Shown one piece after another: positions 36,300 through 50,482 of a stretch of DNA of 64,000 nt (positions are counted from its first letter, which is position 1; the number at the start of each line of letters is the position of its first letter). Under the pieces are notes generated by a model. That model did not search any database. It was not told where the DNA came from and was given only the letters and a program-made list of their open reading frames with translations. The stretch comes from Daphnia carinata (lineage: Eukaryota > Arthropoda > Branchiopoda > Diplostraca > Daphniidae). Position numbers and translations under genes: made by a program. Location: NCBI RefSeq assembly GCF_022539665.2, contig NC_081334.1, positions 1,302,001 to 1,366,000 of the forward strand, given 5' to 3'.

Positions 36300-39200
36300 T
36301 AACTTCCACTTTTTTAGGTATATCAAAATGGCTACCGGTTGTAGTGGTTGAAAAGTTCTAATAATCTTGTCTTACCGATGGCTCAACCACAACTGACCGA
36401 TCACCATGAACGATCCATCCTCAAAATATTAAAAAAAAAAAAAATTCACAATGCCCTGGAAAATGGAATCATAACAGCCGCAGCGATATCTCGGGGGTTA
36501 CGCACACAAAAGCGGGACCTCATGCGTCGCAGTGGTAGCGGCCAAGGAAAGAAAAAAAAAAGGAAGGCATCCCAGCTGCTGGTATTGGTCAAACCTTGGC
36601 GATCAAACCTGTGATGTCATTTCTTTTTTTGCTAGCGTGAGCCAATCGTCGTCAAGCTAATCAAGAGCACCTATTCTTATTGGTCTACACCTGTGCTGCA
36701 TTGTCTCTTTTCAGTACACTCGACCATCGAAAAACATGTTCAACAACCAACACAAAGAGAAGCCGTTCTTCTCCGCTTTTTTGTGTGTGATGTGTCCTTT
36801 TCCCACTTTTCTTTCAAGGGACATTCGTCGCGTATATAGGCTACACGTCTTTTACACAATCGATTCCCATTATTGTGATTATTATTATCATGCCCTTTTT
36901 TAATATCACGCTGCCGGTTAGGAATTTGAAATTTGTATGGGACAACAATGGAATTGGTATTGCATCGTCATCTAGCTACTGGTTGTAACAGGACAATCGA
37001 ATCCTATATTTCCTACTTGCTGATGGCTTCTACTTGTACAGTTTGTAGATAACGTTATGTAGTAGTCTACTGTATCCTTTTATATGTGCATAATAGCAGC
37101 AAGTATCGACAAAATATATCAAGAAATAATCAACTAGTGTAAAAATTTTCATTTCAGTTTCAACCATGCTGCATTTTTAGAAACATCATGTAAGAAGAAC
37201 AAACCATAAAGCAATGGAGGTTCTGCCAAATCACATACGTCTGTTCAGCAGATGGTGTTATGCATTAAAAACTGCAATGAAAATTACTAAATCACATCCC
37301 AAATATGCTTTAACTGCTACATTGCTAAGGGTCCTAGTCTAGAAAAAAAAACGAACGCTTAAAAATTCACGTACCAGTTGCTGACATTTAAGATGGTTGG
37401 TCTTAAACAACGTCCAATCATTTCATACCAAGTGTGTCTGTGTTTCTAATTACAGGTGATCTCTGTTTAGTCTTATTTCACAAGTAACCAAGGTGGCATG
37501 AAAAGTACTGCTATTTCAGGATCTGTAGCTCAAAGTCAAAGACAGGAAGTAAACCTGTACAAAGTGGATCAGAGACGCAAGAAAAAAAACCGATGAAACA
37601 AAAATCTAAATCGATTTGGATCCGTTCATAATTGTATGACAGCAAAGGGCCGCCACAATCTCATTTTGTTGTTACCGACTTTCCCAACAAAAAAGGAAAG
37701 AAAAACTAAAAAAAAAAGAGGGCGACTTGCGATAGTTGCCGCCTCACTATATGATGCCAGATCATCGGCAATGGCGGCAGACAATCGATGAGGTGGAAGA
37801 AGGTAAAAGGGCAATATCACTACGGCATCATTAAGGTCTGAAAATAAGAAAAGCCATGAAACGGAAAAAGATAGGTACGTGTTATTGCCTGCTGGGACAA
37901 AGAGAGACCGTTGCAGCACTCTACTTCGGGACGCTTTAAAAAGCGTACCGCCTCGATTCCAAACGACGGACAAGTCCATGATGTCGCACCAAGCAATGTG
38001 AAATCACAACAATGGCTTTGTTTTGGAGACGGCACTTCCGCGAAAAAAGCTTCCATTAAACTATGGGGCTCATTGTTATTTTTAGATCATCGATAAACGC
38101 ATGAAAGAGGGTCAGTTAGTTATTTTTCTTGTCGGTTAACCGTTGCGTTCAGGCAAAAACGTAATGAGCTCGACGAGGTGGTGTTAAAGTTCTTCCAACA
38201 AAAGTTGCAGAAATTGAACACGATTCGGTTATCGAATTGCGATGTATAGTCCTACATGAGATTGCATCTTATACATGCAATGTTGTGTTCCATTACTTGG
38301 CTTGAATTTATTTTTAATTTTGGGATGATTATAAGGTATTCTAGTAGATCATTCTGCCCTGGAGGTCACTTAAACAAGCCTGTAGCCGACAGTTAACCGT
38401 AGCAATAACAACCAGCCATATGGGAAGCAAGCGGAATCGACCAACTACGGGCGACCTTTTTTCTTTGAACATGAAGAAAACCCCCCAGCGCGGGCAATGA
38501 CTAATGACTATCCAGTGTTTTGAAATTCAACAGCTTGATCATAAATAAAGTTATTGTGTCCACGTAGGCTACTCCAATCTATCCTAGCATTAACTTATGT
38601 GGAATCACCATTATGAAAATAGTTAAATGCCCTTTAGATTTGTGGAACTCTGTACAAATACAATTTTACGTAACAAAAACTATTGCACAACGATTGCGAT
38701 AGCCTAGACATTTATAGCAATTACATAAGGGCATTGAAACAAATCTCTTGTTAAACTGGTGCTTTCTTGGAAATGCGAAACAATGTTTTTTGTCTACACA
38801 GAAATTGGATTTTGTTTTTAGACGCATTGCTGCCCGAATTACTTCCATCCTTGACTATAAGAAAACTAATTATTCAAACTGAGGTTGGAGTGTATGGGTA
38901 TTAGTATGCTGGTACTGTGAAGAAAAGATAAATTAACGACTTTTTTGCTAGTGGGGATAATACACCTGCCCCGATTGGTTCCATCCTCGCCTTTGAAAAC
39001 GCCTCCCACTACCTATTGGTCTTCTATTGTATTTCCACAAAAATATCAGGAAGAGTCTTTCGTGTCAAAGAATGAAAACCATTTATCACTTTTCTTTCTG
39101 TACTGCCATCCCTGTTTTTTACCCCCAGTTGGTTTTGTCTATTTTGTTGTTTGTGCCTCCCTTCTTTCGTTTCTCGTTCTACATTAGTAGCTTCATGAAA

Positions 39201-40557
39201 GTATTATGCATAGAGAGAGGTCATCACTTTTTGTTCATCTTTTAGTGGCGAATACAACTACTAAACATATTCAACGCAAAGTAATGACCGTATTAAATTG
39301 GATCAGGTTACCAAGGTTACCGAAAAACGCCTCAAAACACGACATGTTTGCCTAACCATGAATAACTGGGATGGTAACTTCGCGAAAAGAAAAGCCAAAT
39401 GTTATAAATCCCCCAAAAACGCAATTAAAAGGTGCTGATTAACACTTAAATCCATCTCCACCAAAGAATCTTGAGTGCAAAAAGGTGCAATCAACGTTAC
39501 AGCGTAAGTGGACATACAATGACGCATCAGTAAGATATTACAATGTGATCCATTTGCATTACGCGATTTTTCAGCAGAAAAGAGAAATAGAAATGAGACG
39601 GAAGTACTGGAAGCTACTTTCAGCTGCAAACGTGATTCTGCTGGGGTAACCTAAAATCTGTGAATGTACGATCCTGTGTTCGTCGTAACTACATAGTACT
39701 GAGGTATATAATTTCGCATCCGTGCCCGTTAAATTTAAGTCACACAAAACACGAATGATAAGCAAAATTTCACCACGTACAGGTTTAAAAAATCCTTGCA
39801 AAAGTTGGGACCAAAAAAGTATTTTTCTGTAGTTGCACGTTAAAACTACTGAGCACAAGGTTTACGTCTTGTTTTTAATAAAGAAAAAGCTCTTACCTTG
39901 CTATCGACCTGAATTCTTCTCCACTTGAGATGTCCATGTTTCACACACCCCTTTCGTTTCGACCGCGTGGTGAGCTCGTAAGTTTACTCCTTACAATTTT
40001 CTACTTTTCCCTTCACCATCTACTCCTTAATCAGCCTTAATTTGCTTGGGTTCCATACATTATCGACATCGTTTTATCTATTATTGAGGATAAACAAAAA
40101 TTGTAATGCGAAATCAAATATGTAACATTATCCATAATTACGCACATCTTAGCATATGCTGTTATCCCAGCGACAGAAACAGGAGCAAAATGGGACGTGG
40201 GCGAATTGCACTGATCAGTTTCCTCAGTTTAGCAACTCTGCAAGTTGGCACTGGGCCACTGGCAGCAAATCACAGTAAAACAATTGTTGCCCTATTATTT
40301 TTGCTCCATAATTTATTAAACATATTTTTTAATGTTTTATTTTAGTAACTTTTATGTCGCAGTGTCAGCGAATACGCTACTCATACAAATCCTAAAAAAG
40401 TACAGTTTACGTTCTAATTAACCGTTCCCATTCTATCCGCCAGATGGCTTTTTATTTAAAATTGGCATTACCGCCAAAATGGTAAAGTATCATGAAATGT
40501 CAACTGGAAGACGAGTGTGAGTGAATGTTACATCGCTGAAGATATTCTATTATTGGT
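36300..40557. other. Intergenic region, no supported gene
   Basis: This separates the divergent zinc-finger gene (minus) and GCP2 (plus). A 117-codon frame on the minus strand (37,979 to 37,626) and an overlapping plus frame have no recognised similarity. The DNA near 40,440-40,490 contains CCGCCAGATGG and CCGCCAAAATGG, plausible promoter motifs for GCP2. Confidence 0.5.
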
Positions 40558-43500
40558 ATGGGGGAATTTAAAATCCACCACGCCGTCAGCGAGTTAATTG
40601 ATTCTTTGGGGTAAGTATTTTCTTTCAAACTCAACTTAAAGAAAATACATGCCACTAAGTAGAATCATTTATTGCATCCTTGCAGGCTTACCGATTTGGT
40701 TGCACCTGAGAAGTTTGTAAAAAACTTAGTGACATCTCCTTCCCAAGTGCAAATATCAAACACGAGAGAAATTGTCCAGTCTTTAGCTGCTGTAAGCTCA
40801 AATCCAGCTGAAATAATCAGCAAATATGAAGAACTTCGAGACAAAAAGTATAATTGGGTTTATTTGTTGTAGTAACTGAAGTGTATGGTTATAGTTGATT
40901 TCTATTTTAAGCTATGCTGAGCTGGATCCATTTGTCTTGATACTCTCCAAGATGAAAGAGTCAAAGACAATGACCCGTTCAGTTAGGGCTGGTTTGCCAA
41001 AAGAATCAGCAAAAAACTATTGTACCAGCACCGATAGCAACCAAGGATCTGGTATGACAGTTTTAATTGTTCTTTAGATGTAAATAATTAGCTGTGTTTT
41101 AATTTAGGGCCATCAACGTCTACTCCAATTGTGGTTGGTGGTGTGAAATTGAAGGAATTGAAAAGTAGATTGCAGACTGCAAGTGAAGGCTCAGTGGGTC
41201 ATCAAATCATTGAACTAGCAGAAAAGAGATGCACAACCAATGAAATCATACAAAGGAATCCTAAATGGTTTCTCTCCAGACCTTTCCTGTCCTGGGACTA
41301 TCCTGTTGCTGGGTTATTAGATTCCCAGTTACTTCAAATAGCTCCTCTGGGGAATGTGCCTGTAGGAGATCAAGAAAGAATTCTTCTAGAAGAGCTTTTG
41401 TACGTCCTTAGTGGGTTTGATGGCGACTACATACGCGCACTCCCCTTGTCATCAAATATCGACGAGAGAAAATTCGAAATCGATGAAAGTAATACTATTC
41501 CTTTCTCTAATTTCCGTCATGAATCACTTAATATTATTTTTAGGTGTTGACGATTCCCTAAAAGAAATGGTTCGGCGATTCTTTCCAATTTTGGCTTCCT
41601 ATTCTATAATTGAGCGTTTCTACGAAAGTCGTTCAGGATTCGATTACGGAATGGTCAACGATGCTCTAGCAGCGGCTATTGGCAACTTGGTTCATGACTA
41701 CCGAATATTTATTTGTCAACTGGAAAGCTTGTTGCTCAAAACCGAATTAAGTTTCCAGAAAGCTTGGTATCTGCTCCAGCCTAATGTTACAACATTACAT
41801 CAATTGCATCATGTCACACTCTCTTTGATGAGAGCTAAAGCTCAAGGTGGTCAAGTTTTGTCTGTGTTGCACCAACAGACAATGGAAGCTATGGGAAACG
41901 ATAAGCAGCAAAAACTTTTGCTCTCTCTAACTCGTTCTGCTGCCCAGCCATACTGGGACATTTTGCAAAAGTGGATTTATCAAGGTTCAGTTGAAGATCC
42001 GTATTTAGAATTCATGGTTGAAGATCATCAAGTAGTGTCGATGGATAAGCTCTCACCAACGGCTTACAGTGACGACTATTGGGAGAAGCGATACACACTA
42101 CGACGAGATCGAGTACCCTCATTTCTGCTCCCTCTTACCGACCAAATACTTCGTACAGGAAAATATCTCAACGTCATCAAGCAGTGCGGTAATAAGCGAT
42201 TTCTTCTTATAATACTCTGAAAAAATTACTTTATCTCTTGACATTATGCATAGGAATGAAAGTTAAACCACCAAAAGTGGATGATTTGCGTTACACGCTT
42301 GATGGCTCAGGTTACAAAGAAGCAATTGAAAAAGCTTACAGCTATGCATCTGAAACACTCTTGCACGTGCTTATGCAGGATTATGATCTTCTTGGGCGAC
42401 TCAAGTAATATGTTCTAACTGCTCTACTCTGCTGTGCAACTTAGTTTACTTAATACTTATGGCTGGCACGTTTATTAGGTCCGTGAAATATTACTTTTTC
42501 CTGAACGCGGGAGATTTTATCTTACATTTCCTCTCGCTGTGTGGAGCCGAATTGGTAAAGAACGTTGACGATGTAATGCCGAGCAGATTGGAATCTTTGC
42601 TTGAATTGGCACTTCGAACTTCCACAGCTAACGCTGACCCTTTTAAAGACGACCTCGGACTTGAATTACTCTCGTACGACCTTACTTCCCAGATGGTTCG
42701 CATTCTGTCTATTCAAACCCAAGAAGAACGAGGTAATTCCATTGATAATTTTCTATTTCATGAGATTAATTTTGTTTTCTATACGTTTGATTCCCGTCTT
42801 CATATATAGTGGATGGAAACCACTCAATGGACCATGTACGGTTGACGGGCTTGGAAGCCTTCTCCTTTATGTACCGTGTCCGATGGCCCGTTTCACTTGT
42901 ATTCACAACCAAAGTCATGGCGTGCTATCAGATGATTTTCCGTCACCTTTTTCTGACCAAATATGTAGAAAATCTCCTGGGGCGGTAAAATCTTTTTCTT
43001 GGAATCAAATAATTAACCATAAAAATGAACAATCACAACAAAATCAATGGGTATATTGTTAAATTCTTCTAGGGTTTGGATTTCCCACAAAATCGTGCGC
43101 AACTACGCTTTCCCAACTAGCCAGTGGTACAACAATGCCTTCGCTCTTCGACATCGCATGCTGCATTTTATTCAAAATTTGCTGTATTACATTACTGTAG
43201 AAGTTCTTGAGCCTTCCTGGCAAGTTTTTGTTGAAAAAATCAGAAAAGTGGACAACGTAGATCAGGTATGCTTCTATTATTTTACGCTGAGAAATAATTC
43301 TAAAGTACGGCATATTTCAGGTCATCTCAACTCATATGGAACTTCTGAACATCTGCATGAAAGAGTCTATGTTAACGGATCCTGCCCTTCTGCAAACAGC
43401 GACCAAGCTGATTAAACTCTGCGAAGCATTTGCTCATTTTATTCTTGTGAGTGGCTAATTATTTTTTATTTATTTCTTATTAAATGTTTTTGACATAAAA

Positions 43501-44007
43501 TACGTAGTAATTTTATGCTGGTATTTCATTCATAGAAGATGCATCGCCATGCTAAAGAAGCTGAAATGGGATTGAGCAGCCTTGCAAATGTAACATCTCT
43601 GAGCGAAGTGCTTCTAACTTCTCCAGGGGACGTCTTCCTTCAAGTATGTTGATGTTTTACCAAGAAAAAACTTTTATCTTAATAGTATTTCTATCATAGG
43701 AAAACAGTGATACGTTCGACCAAAACGTTGCGCGCATGGAGTTACAATTTACCACACTGCTCGCCGACTTATTACATAGGATTGCTGAAATGGGCCATGA
43801 AAGCTATGATTCTCATATGTTAACCTTATTGAACCGGTAAATCATCAACTACAATTGACGATCGCAGCAATCATCGTGTTTACATTATAAATTAATTTTC
43901 AATATTTATGCGTTGCCAATAGGTTGGATTTTAACAACTATTATACAGAGAAAGTGATTCAGTTCACCATGAAATCGAATCAAACGGATGAGACAATTTC
44001 TGGATAG
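40558..44007 (+). CDS. TUBGCP2: Gamma-tubulin complex component 2 (GCP2, Spc97 family)
   Basis: Thirteen exons: 40,558-40,610, 40,686-40,847, 40,912-41,051, 41,108-41,488, 41,544-42,188, 42,254-42,404, 42,479-42,732, 42,810-42,984, 43,073-43,265, 43,321-43,446, 43,536-43,643, 43,700-43,836 and 43,923-44,007. All have GT-AG borders and join without a frame break to 869 residues (human about 900). The start MGEFKIHHAVSELI matches the GCP2 N-terminus. Diagnostic blocks follow in order: EELLYVLSGFDGDYI, SGFDYGMVNDALAAA, KWIYQGSVEDPYLEFMVE, GKYLNVIKQCG, STANADPFKDDL, LRHRMLHFIQNLLYY and EVLEPSWQVF. GCP2 pairs with GCP3 in the gamma-tubulin small complex that nucleates microtubules at centrosomes and spindles. 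It is first in a plus-strand run of housekeeping genes. Confidence 0.97.
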
Positions 44008-44075
44008 TGCATACCAGTGATTCTTTTTCCCCCGATCCATAGCTTGTATTAAAATCGAGGAGTTCCCATGAAATC

Positions 44076-44081
44076 AATAAA
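44076..44081 (+). promoter_or_regulatory. Polyadenylation signal of GCP2
   Basis: AATAAA 69 bases after the GCP2 stop codon and about 320 bases before the next start codon. Confidence 0.65.
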
Positions 44082-44398
44082 ATTCCCAGGTATTCTAGTA
44101 GAACATGAAATATCAACATTATTGCGCGAAAGCTTTTGGAACATTATTTCAAAGCTCCCATTTAAAATTTAACATGTTTGCACGCCGGGGTCCTGGCTGT
44201 GGCTGTTGCCATATTCAGCGCCAGAAAATTTTTGAAATTTGGCATTACTGTTCGGGATTTGTTTGGCAGACGAATTCGCCAATTAAGAAGAATAGTAAGA
44301 ATTTTTAGATTCCTGAGTATCCCTCTATCCCCTAATACCTCGTAGAATCTGATAAAATCGCAATTTTTTTTGTTGGCAATTTCTCCATTTCGTGCAAT

Positions 44399-46140
<1,742 letters not shown>

Positions 46141-46236
46141 GTTGCACTGTATTGACCGTAAAGATTACATTAAATAGTTGAAGATGTTATATTGTTCTTA
46201 TTCGCGCTGTCGTCATCATAAAAAAAAATACATTTG

Positions 46237-46577
46237 ATGGCCATACGAGTTGCAGATTTCAGGTAGTTAAATACCAGTTTATTCTTAAATTGCATTGTTC
46301 CAGGGCGGCATCTGCGCCTGGACGACTACCGGTGCTTACACTATTCACGAAAGATGAGTGCTCGCTCTGTGATGATGCTAAAATGGTTCTTATGAAATCA
46401 AGTTTGTGGAATCGATTCCTTTTTCAAGAAGTGGATATCCGACGTCCAGAAAACCGGAAATGGTTTGGAATGTACCGCTATGAAATTCCCGTTTTTCACT
46501 TAAATGGGCAATTTTTGATGAAGCATCGTGTTGATTTAAAAGTTTTAGAAGAAAAACTTAATGCCACAGAATTGTAA
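46237..46577 (+). CDS. Glutaredoxin-like protein (C5orf63/YDR286C type)
   Basis: Two exons, 46,237-46,262 and 46,304-46,577, give 99 residues. The domain starts RLPVLTLFTKDECSLCDDAK, with a CxxC redox site (Cys28-Ser-Leu-Cys31). It continues through FQEVDIRRPENRKWF and YEIPVFHLNGQFLMKHRVD, which contains the thioredoxin-fold cis-proline. This order and wording match the small glutaredoxin-like proteins related to human C5orf63. Exon 1 encodes only MAIRVADF plus two bases, and the short N-terminus could be a weak targeting sequence. The second exon has no ATG of its own, so either this tiny first exon or splicing from the upstream thiolase must supply the start. An AATAAA at 46,635 follows the stop closely. 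Confidence 0.85.
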
Positions 46578-46634
46578 ATTGCAATCTGGCTTAAGCAAAA
46601 TTAAGTTATCGATATATTTTTTAAATGATATCAT

Positions 46635-46640
46635 AATAAA
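46635..46640 (+). promoter_or_regulatory. Polyadenylation signal of the glutaredoxin-like gene
   Basis: AATAAA 58 bases after the stop codon. No AATAAA is seen in the 96 bases between the thiolase stop and this gene's start; only an ATTAAA variant occurs there. Confidence 0.65.
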
Positions 46641-47117
46641 GACTACATCCAAAAATATAACTGCATTTAAACAGCACTATAAGTTCAATACCGTGATACA
46701 TCAAATGGAATTCTCAAAAACAAAACCATTAAAGAGGTTGAAACTACACTAATAGGTTGCTGTTTAGGAGGTCTATGGTCTTACTTGGTGATACCTTTTG
46801 CATCTGTCATCTGTATCTACTCGGTTTCGTTGTCGCTGGAGTGCTCCTAACTTGTATTAGGATTCTGTTATTTAAAGTACGATTTTTCCCAGAAAGTAAT
46901 TGAATTTATTCACTGTTAAATGCTGCTTTTCATTCTTTAAGTAAAAGGTCATAATACTATAATGCAAGTGCTGCAATTAAAACATCCATCAAGCTCACTG
47001 CTAGGAATATGCAATACTATTTTCTCAATTAATAATTTCTATTTTTATGTTACAGGAAGAAAAACTTGAAGTGAAACATTTTGAAACTGATCTGTGGTGA
47101 TAACTGCCTATTTACCA

Positions 47118-49255
47118 ATGTCAGGATCAGGGACAGGACAAACTCACAAATTTCGATACAAAAATGCAGCTCTTGATTCTCAGGAACTCAGACGCAGAAG
47201 AGAAGAGGAAGGAGTTCAGCTGCGTAAACAGAAAAGAGAAGAACAGCTGTTCAAACGAAGGAATGTAGTTAATGGTTGGTGTTTTAACTTAAAATTGGGA
47301 TACTCCTTTATTTTTACAATCACCATTTAGCTCTGTTTTATTAATATTTTATCATTTTCTCTAATTGCGTTTTTTTTTAGCTGGAAATGTTCAGGATGAA
47401 GAAGTTAGTAGTTCTTTACAAGAAGATCTGATGAGTGTGGCTGCACAGCAAGGCAGCATTACTCAAGAAATGTGCCAAGCACTGTACAATCCTGATATCA
47501 ATGTGCAATTATCAGCTACCCAGAAATTTCGTAAAATTCTGTCACGAGAACCAAATCCTCCTATTGATGAAGTGATTCAATGTGGAATAGTTCCTCGTTT
47601 TGTGGAATTTCTGGCTAACAACAGCAACTATACACTGCAATTTGAAGCAGCCTGGGTTCTCACTAACATTGCCTCTGGAACTTCTGCTCAGACTCGTTGT
47701 GTCATTGAAGCTGGCGCCGTCCCGATCTTCATTGACCTACTTGGTTCTCAATACGAAGATGTTCAAGAACAAGCAGTTTGGGCCCTTGGTAACATTGCTG
47801 GTGATTCTCCTGAATGTCGGGATTTTGAAATCGATGCAGGCATCCTTCCCTCTTTACTACAGTAAATACTAAACAAACAACAAAACTTGATTTTTTGATA
47901 GATAGTTACCTATCAGGTCCCGTTTTCAAACAGGCTGTTGAGTAAATCAAGTCGGTTGTCAATGATTCGCAACGGAGTTTGGGCCTTATCAAACTTGTGT
48001 CGTGGTAAAAATCCTCCTCCAAATTTCTCGAAGGTAAAATTTTGCACGTTTTTGCGCAACTTTAGTTAATCTTGATGTTAATGCAATTTTCTGTTTAGGT
48101 TTCACCATGTCTTCCCGTCCTCGCTCGTTTACTTTTTCATGCGGATCCGGATGTTTTAGCTGATGCATGTTGGGCTCTTTCCTACTTATCTGATGGACCA
48201 AATGACAAGATTCAAGCCGTCATCGACGCTGGTGTTTGCCGGCGCCTAGTTGAGCTGCTCATGTAGAGTTACCGTCGTTATATGTTAAACGACAGCGTTA
48301 AAGAAAATATATTTAACTAGGCATACTACACCCAGCGTTGTGCAAGGAGCGTTGCGAGCTGTCGGAAACATTGTCACTGGAGACGACGTCCAAACCCAAG
48401 TGGTTTTGAATTGCTCTGTTATGCATTGCTTACTGCATCTTCTAACTTCACCAAAAGAATCAATTCGCAAAGAAGCATGCTGGACGATTTCAAACATCAC
48501 GGCAGGCAACCGCCAGCAAATACAGGTAGCCTCCTTTTTTTTCCTGGGGTTGTTTACTTTTTAACCAGTTTTTTTACGTTATAGGCCGTTATAGATGCAA
48601 ACATCTTCCCTGTTCTCATCGATATACTTGGCAAAGCAGAGTTCAAAACTCGAAAGGAAGCCGCTTGGGCCATTACAAACGCAACATCGGGTGGCACGGC
48701 GGAGCAAATTCGTTTCCTTGTTAATTTGGTATGAACGTTGATTTGCTTTTGCCTAGCTTTCATAACTACTGGGACATGTAAAGATTCAATAGTCTTGTAC
48801 ATCACAGGGGTGCATTCATCCATTATGCGAGTTACTTACCGTGATGGATGCCAAAATTATCCAAGTTGCTCTAAGTGGACTGGAAAACATCCTTCGATTG
48901 GGTCAGCAAGAAGCGCAAACTCGCTCCGGGCCCAACGCTTATGCTATTTTGATCGAGGAGTGCTATGGTAAGTACCTAGATAATTTGAAAAAATTCATTT
49001 ATGCAGTAATGTGTAACTCTTCTCATTTCTAATTCATTCCTGCTTATTTTTTTCGTTGCAGGGTTGGACAAAATTGAGTTTTTACAGTCCCACGAAAACA
49101 TGGAAATTTACCAAAAAGCTTTTGATATCATTGAAACCTACTTTGGTTCGGAAGAAGAAGATACTAAATTGGCACCGTCTGTTGATGCCCAAGGTCAGCA
49201 GTTCAACTTCAATCCCGATCAACAACAGCAACCATCTCAGGGCTTTGAATTTTGA
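47118..49255 (+). CDS. Importin subunit alpha (karyopherin alpha, alpha-1 type)
   Basis: Eight coding exons: 47,118-47,274, 47,381-47,861, 47,934-48,033, 48,099-48,262, 48,321-48,525, 48,585-48,728, 48,808-48,967 and 49,062-49,255, giving 534 residues (human KPNA1/5/6 about 536-539). The N-terminal importin-beta-binding domain carries [20 protein letters not shown] and FKRRN. Armadillo repeats follow with the Trp/Asn ladder that binds nuclear localisation signals ([54 protein letters not shown]). The C-terminus has [20 protein letters not shown] and an acidic stretch, the CAS-binding end. Wording is closest to the alpha-1 clade (KPNA1/5/6; fly Kap-alpha1). An AG acceptor at 47,054-47,055 shows that the 5' untranslated region is spliced just upstream of the start. 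It carries proteins into the nucleus with importin beta. Confidence 0.98.
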
Positions 49256-50482
49256 ACTTGTATTTGCAGAGATTTGGGAGCAGGGGATGGGAAGAGAAAG
49301 GTAGTTTGCTGCAAGAGTGGTTCTCTGCAATTCTTCACTTTTCATGAAATATTGGAATTGATAATTATATTTAGGAGTGATTTATTTCTTTGAAGAAGCT
49401 GACCTCTTTCTCTTTTTTTTTTGTAACACCTTTCTCATATTTTCAATAAGGTTACATTATATTCTCCAAAGGATCTAAAGCTATTCCTTTGCTTGTCACG
49501 AAATTGACCCAACAATCTTTTCTTTTTGTTTTCTTCGCGCTATGGATTTGAGCAAGAGTATTCAGAAGATTTGCTTGTTTTTTTCACCTTTCCTCTGTAT
49601 CATATATGAAAGAAATATGCCGCCGATTTTATAGATACGGCATTAAAGGACACAAAATAAAATAACTATATGAATAATTCGACGGTGCGAGGATAGGCGA
49701 TTCTGTAACATACCGCATATGCAAATCGACAAATAAAGTTGAGGTAGTGATACTAAATACAAGGGGCTTTCGATCAAACTACCATGCACTTCTTGAGTTT
49801 TCCCAGAAAGTAACCACACAAATTTAACCTAAACAATATTTCATCTAAAACGCCAAAAAAAAAATGCAAGTTTACAGGCAGAATAAAGTGCTTTTAAAAT
49901 TAATTGAGATAATAAAGGCTTGTTCGGATGAATATTCTTGTTCTAAATGTACGATTTATTTATTATTTTTTTTAGGTGGAAAGTTTGTGAATAAAAATCT
50001 TCCAAATGAAGGAAAACTACACTTGTAATACTATCGAAAGAAAGTAAGAAACTACTACGCCATTTGAACAAGCGATCGATTTTTTCCGCAGCTATTACAG
50101 AGAGAGAATTATTCAGGTATTACTAAATTTTCATATTTTAAAAATCCAAATTAGGAAATACCAAGAAACAATCAACGAACGCAGCGTGTGGAAATAAAGC
50201 GTTAAAATGTGCCAACTTCTAAGTTGTCCTGGCACTATGACTGGTAGTCTGGTGCCACTAGTGGTCATAGCTGACCAAGCCCTTCTTCGAACGGTATATC
50301 CTGTTTAGACTATAGCCTGCCTAGCTGTCAAAATCGAGAAAAAATTGGGACATTCTGTCAATGTTCGGAGGGTAGTTGACAAATCAACTAGTGGCGAGGA
50401 ATGCATTAGTAGAGTATAGCTATACTGACGTATTCTTTGAGATACGTTTCCGGGATTTTTTCACATTCTAAATGTCACAAAA
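49256..50482 (+). other. Importin alpha 3' region and intergenic DNA
   Basis: No further gene is seen. AATAAA signals at about 49,732 and 49,885 could end the importin alpha mRNA. The palindrome-like GCCACTAGTGG near 50,255 lies about 220 bp upstream of the NUDT18 start. Confidence 0.5.

Noticed and set aside
36348-36614. 88-codon plus-strand frame near the zinc-finger promoter
   Set aside because: Lysine runs come from A tracts and there is no family match.
37626-37979. 117-codon minus-strand ATG frame
   Set aside because: No recognised similarity; the opposite strand is also open; no supporting splice sites. It could be a chance frame upstream of the zinc-finger gene.
46290-46577. Glutaredoxin-like gene as a single exon
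   Set aside because: The exon lacks an in-frame ATG before the conserved domain; a spliced start, or fusion from the thiolase, is required.
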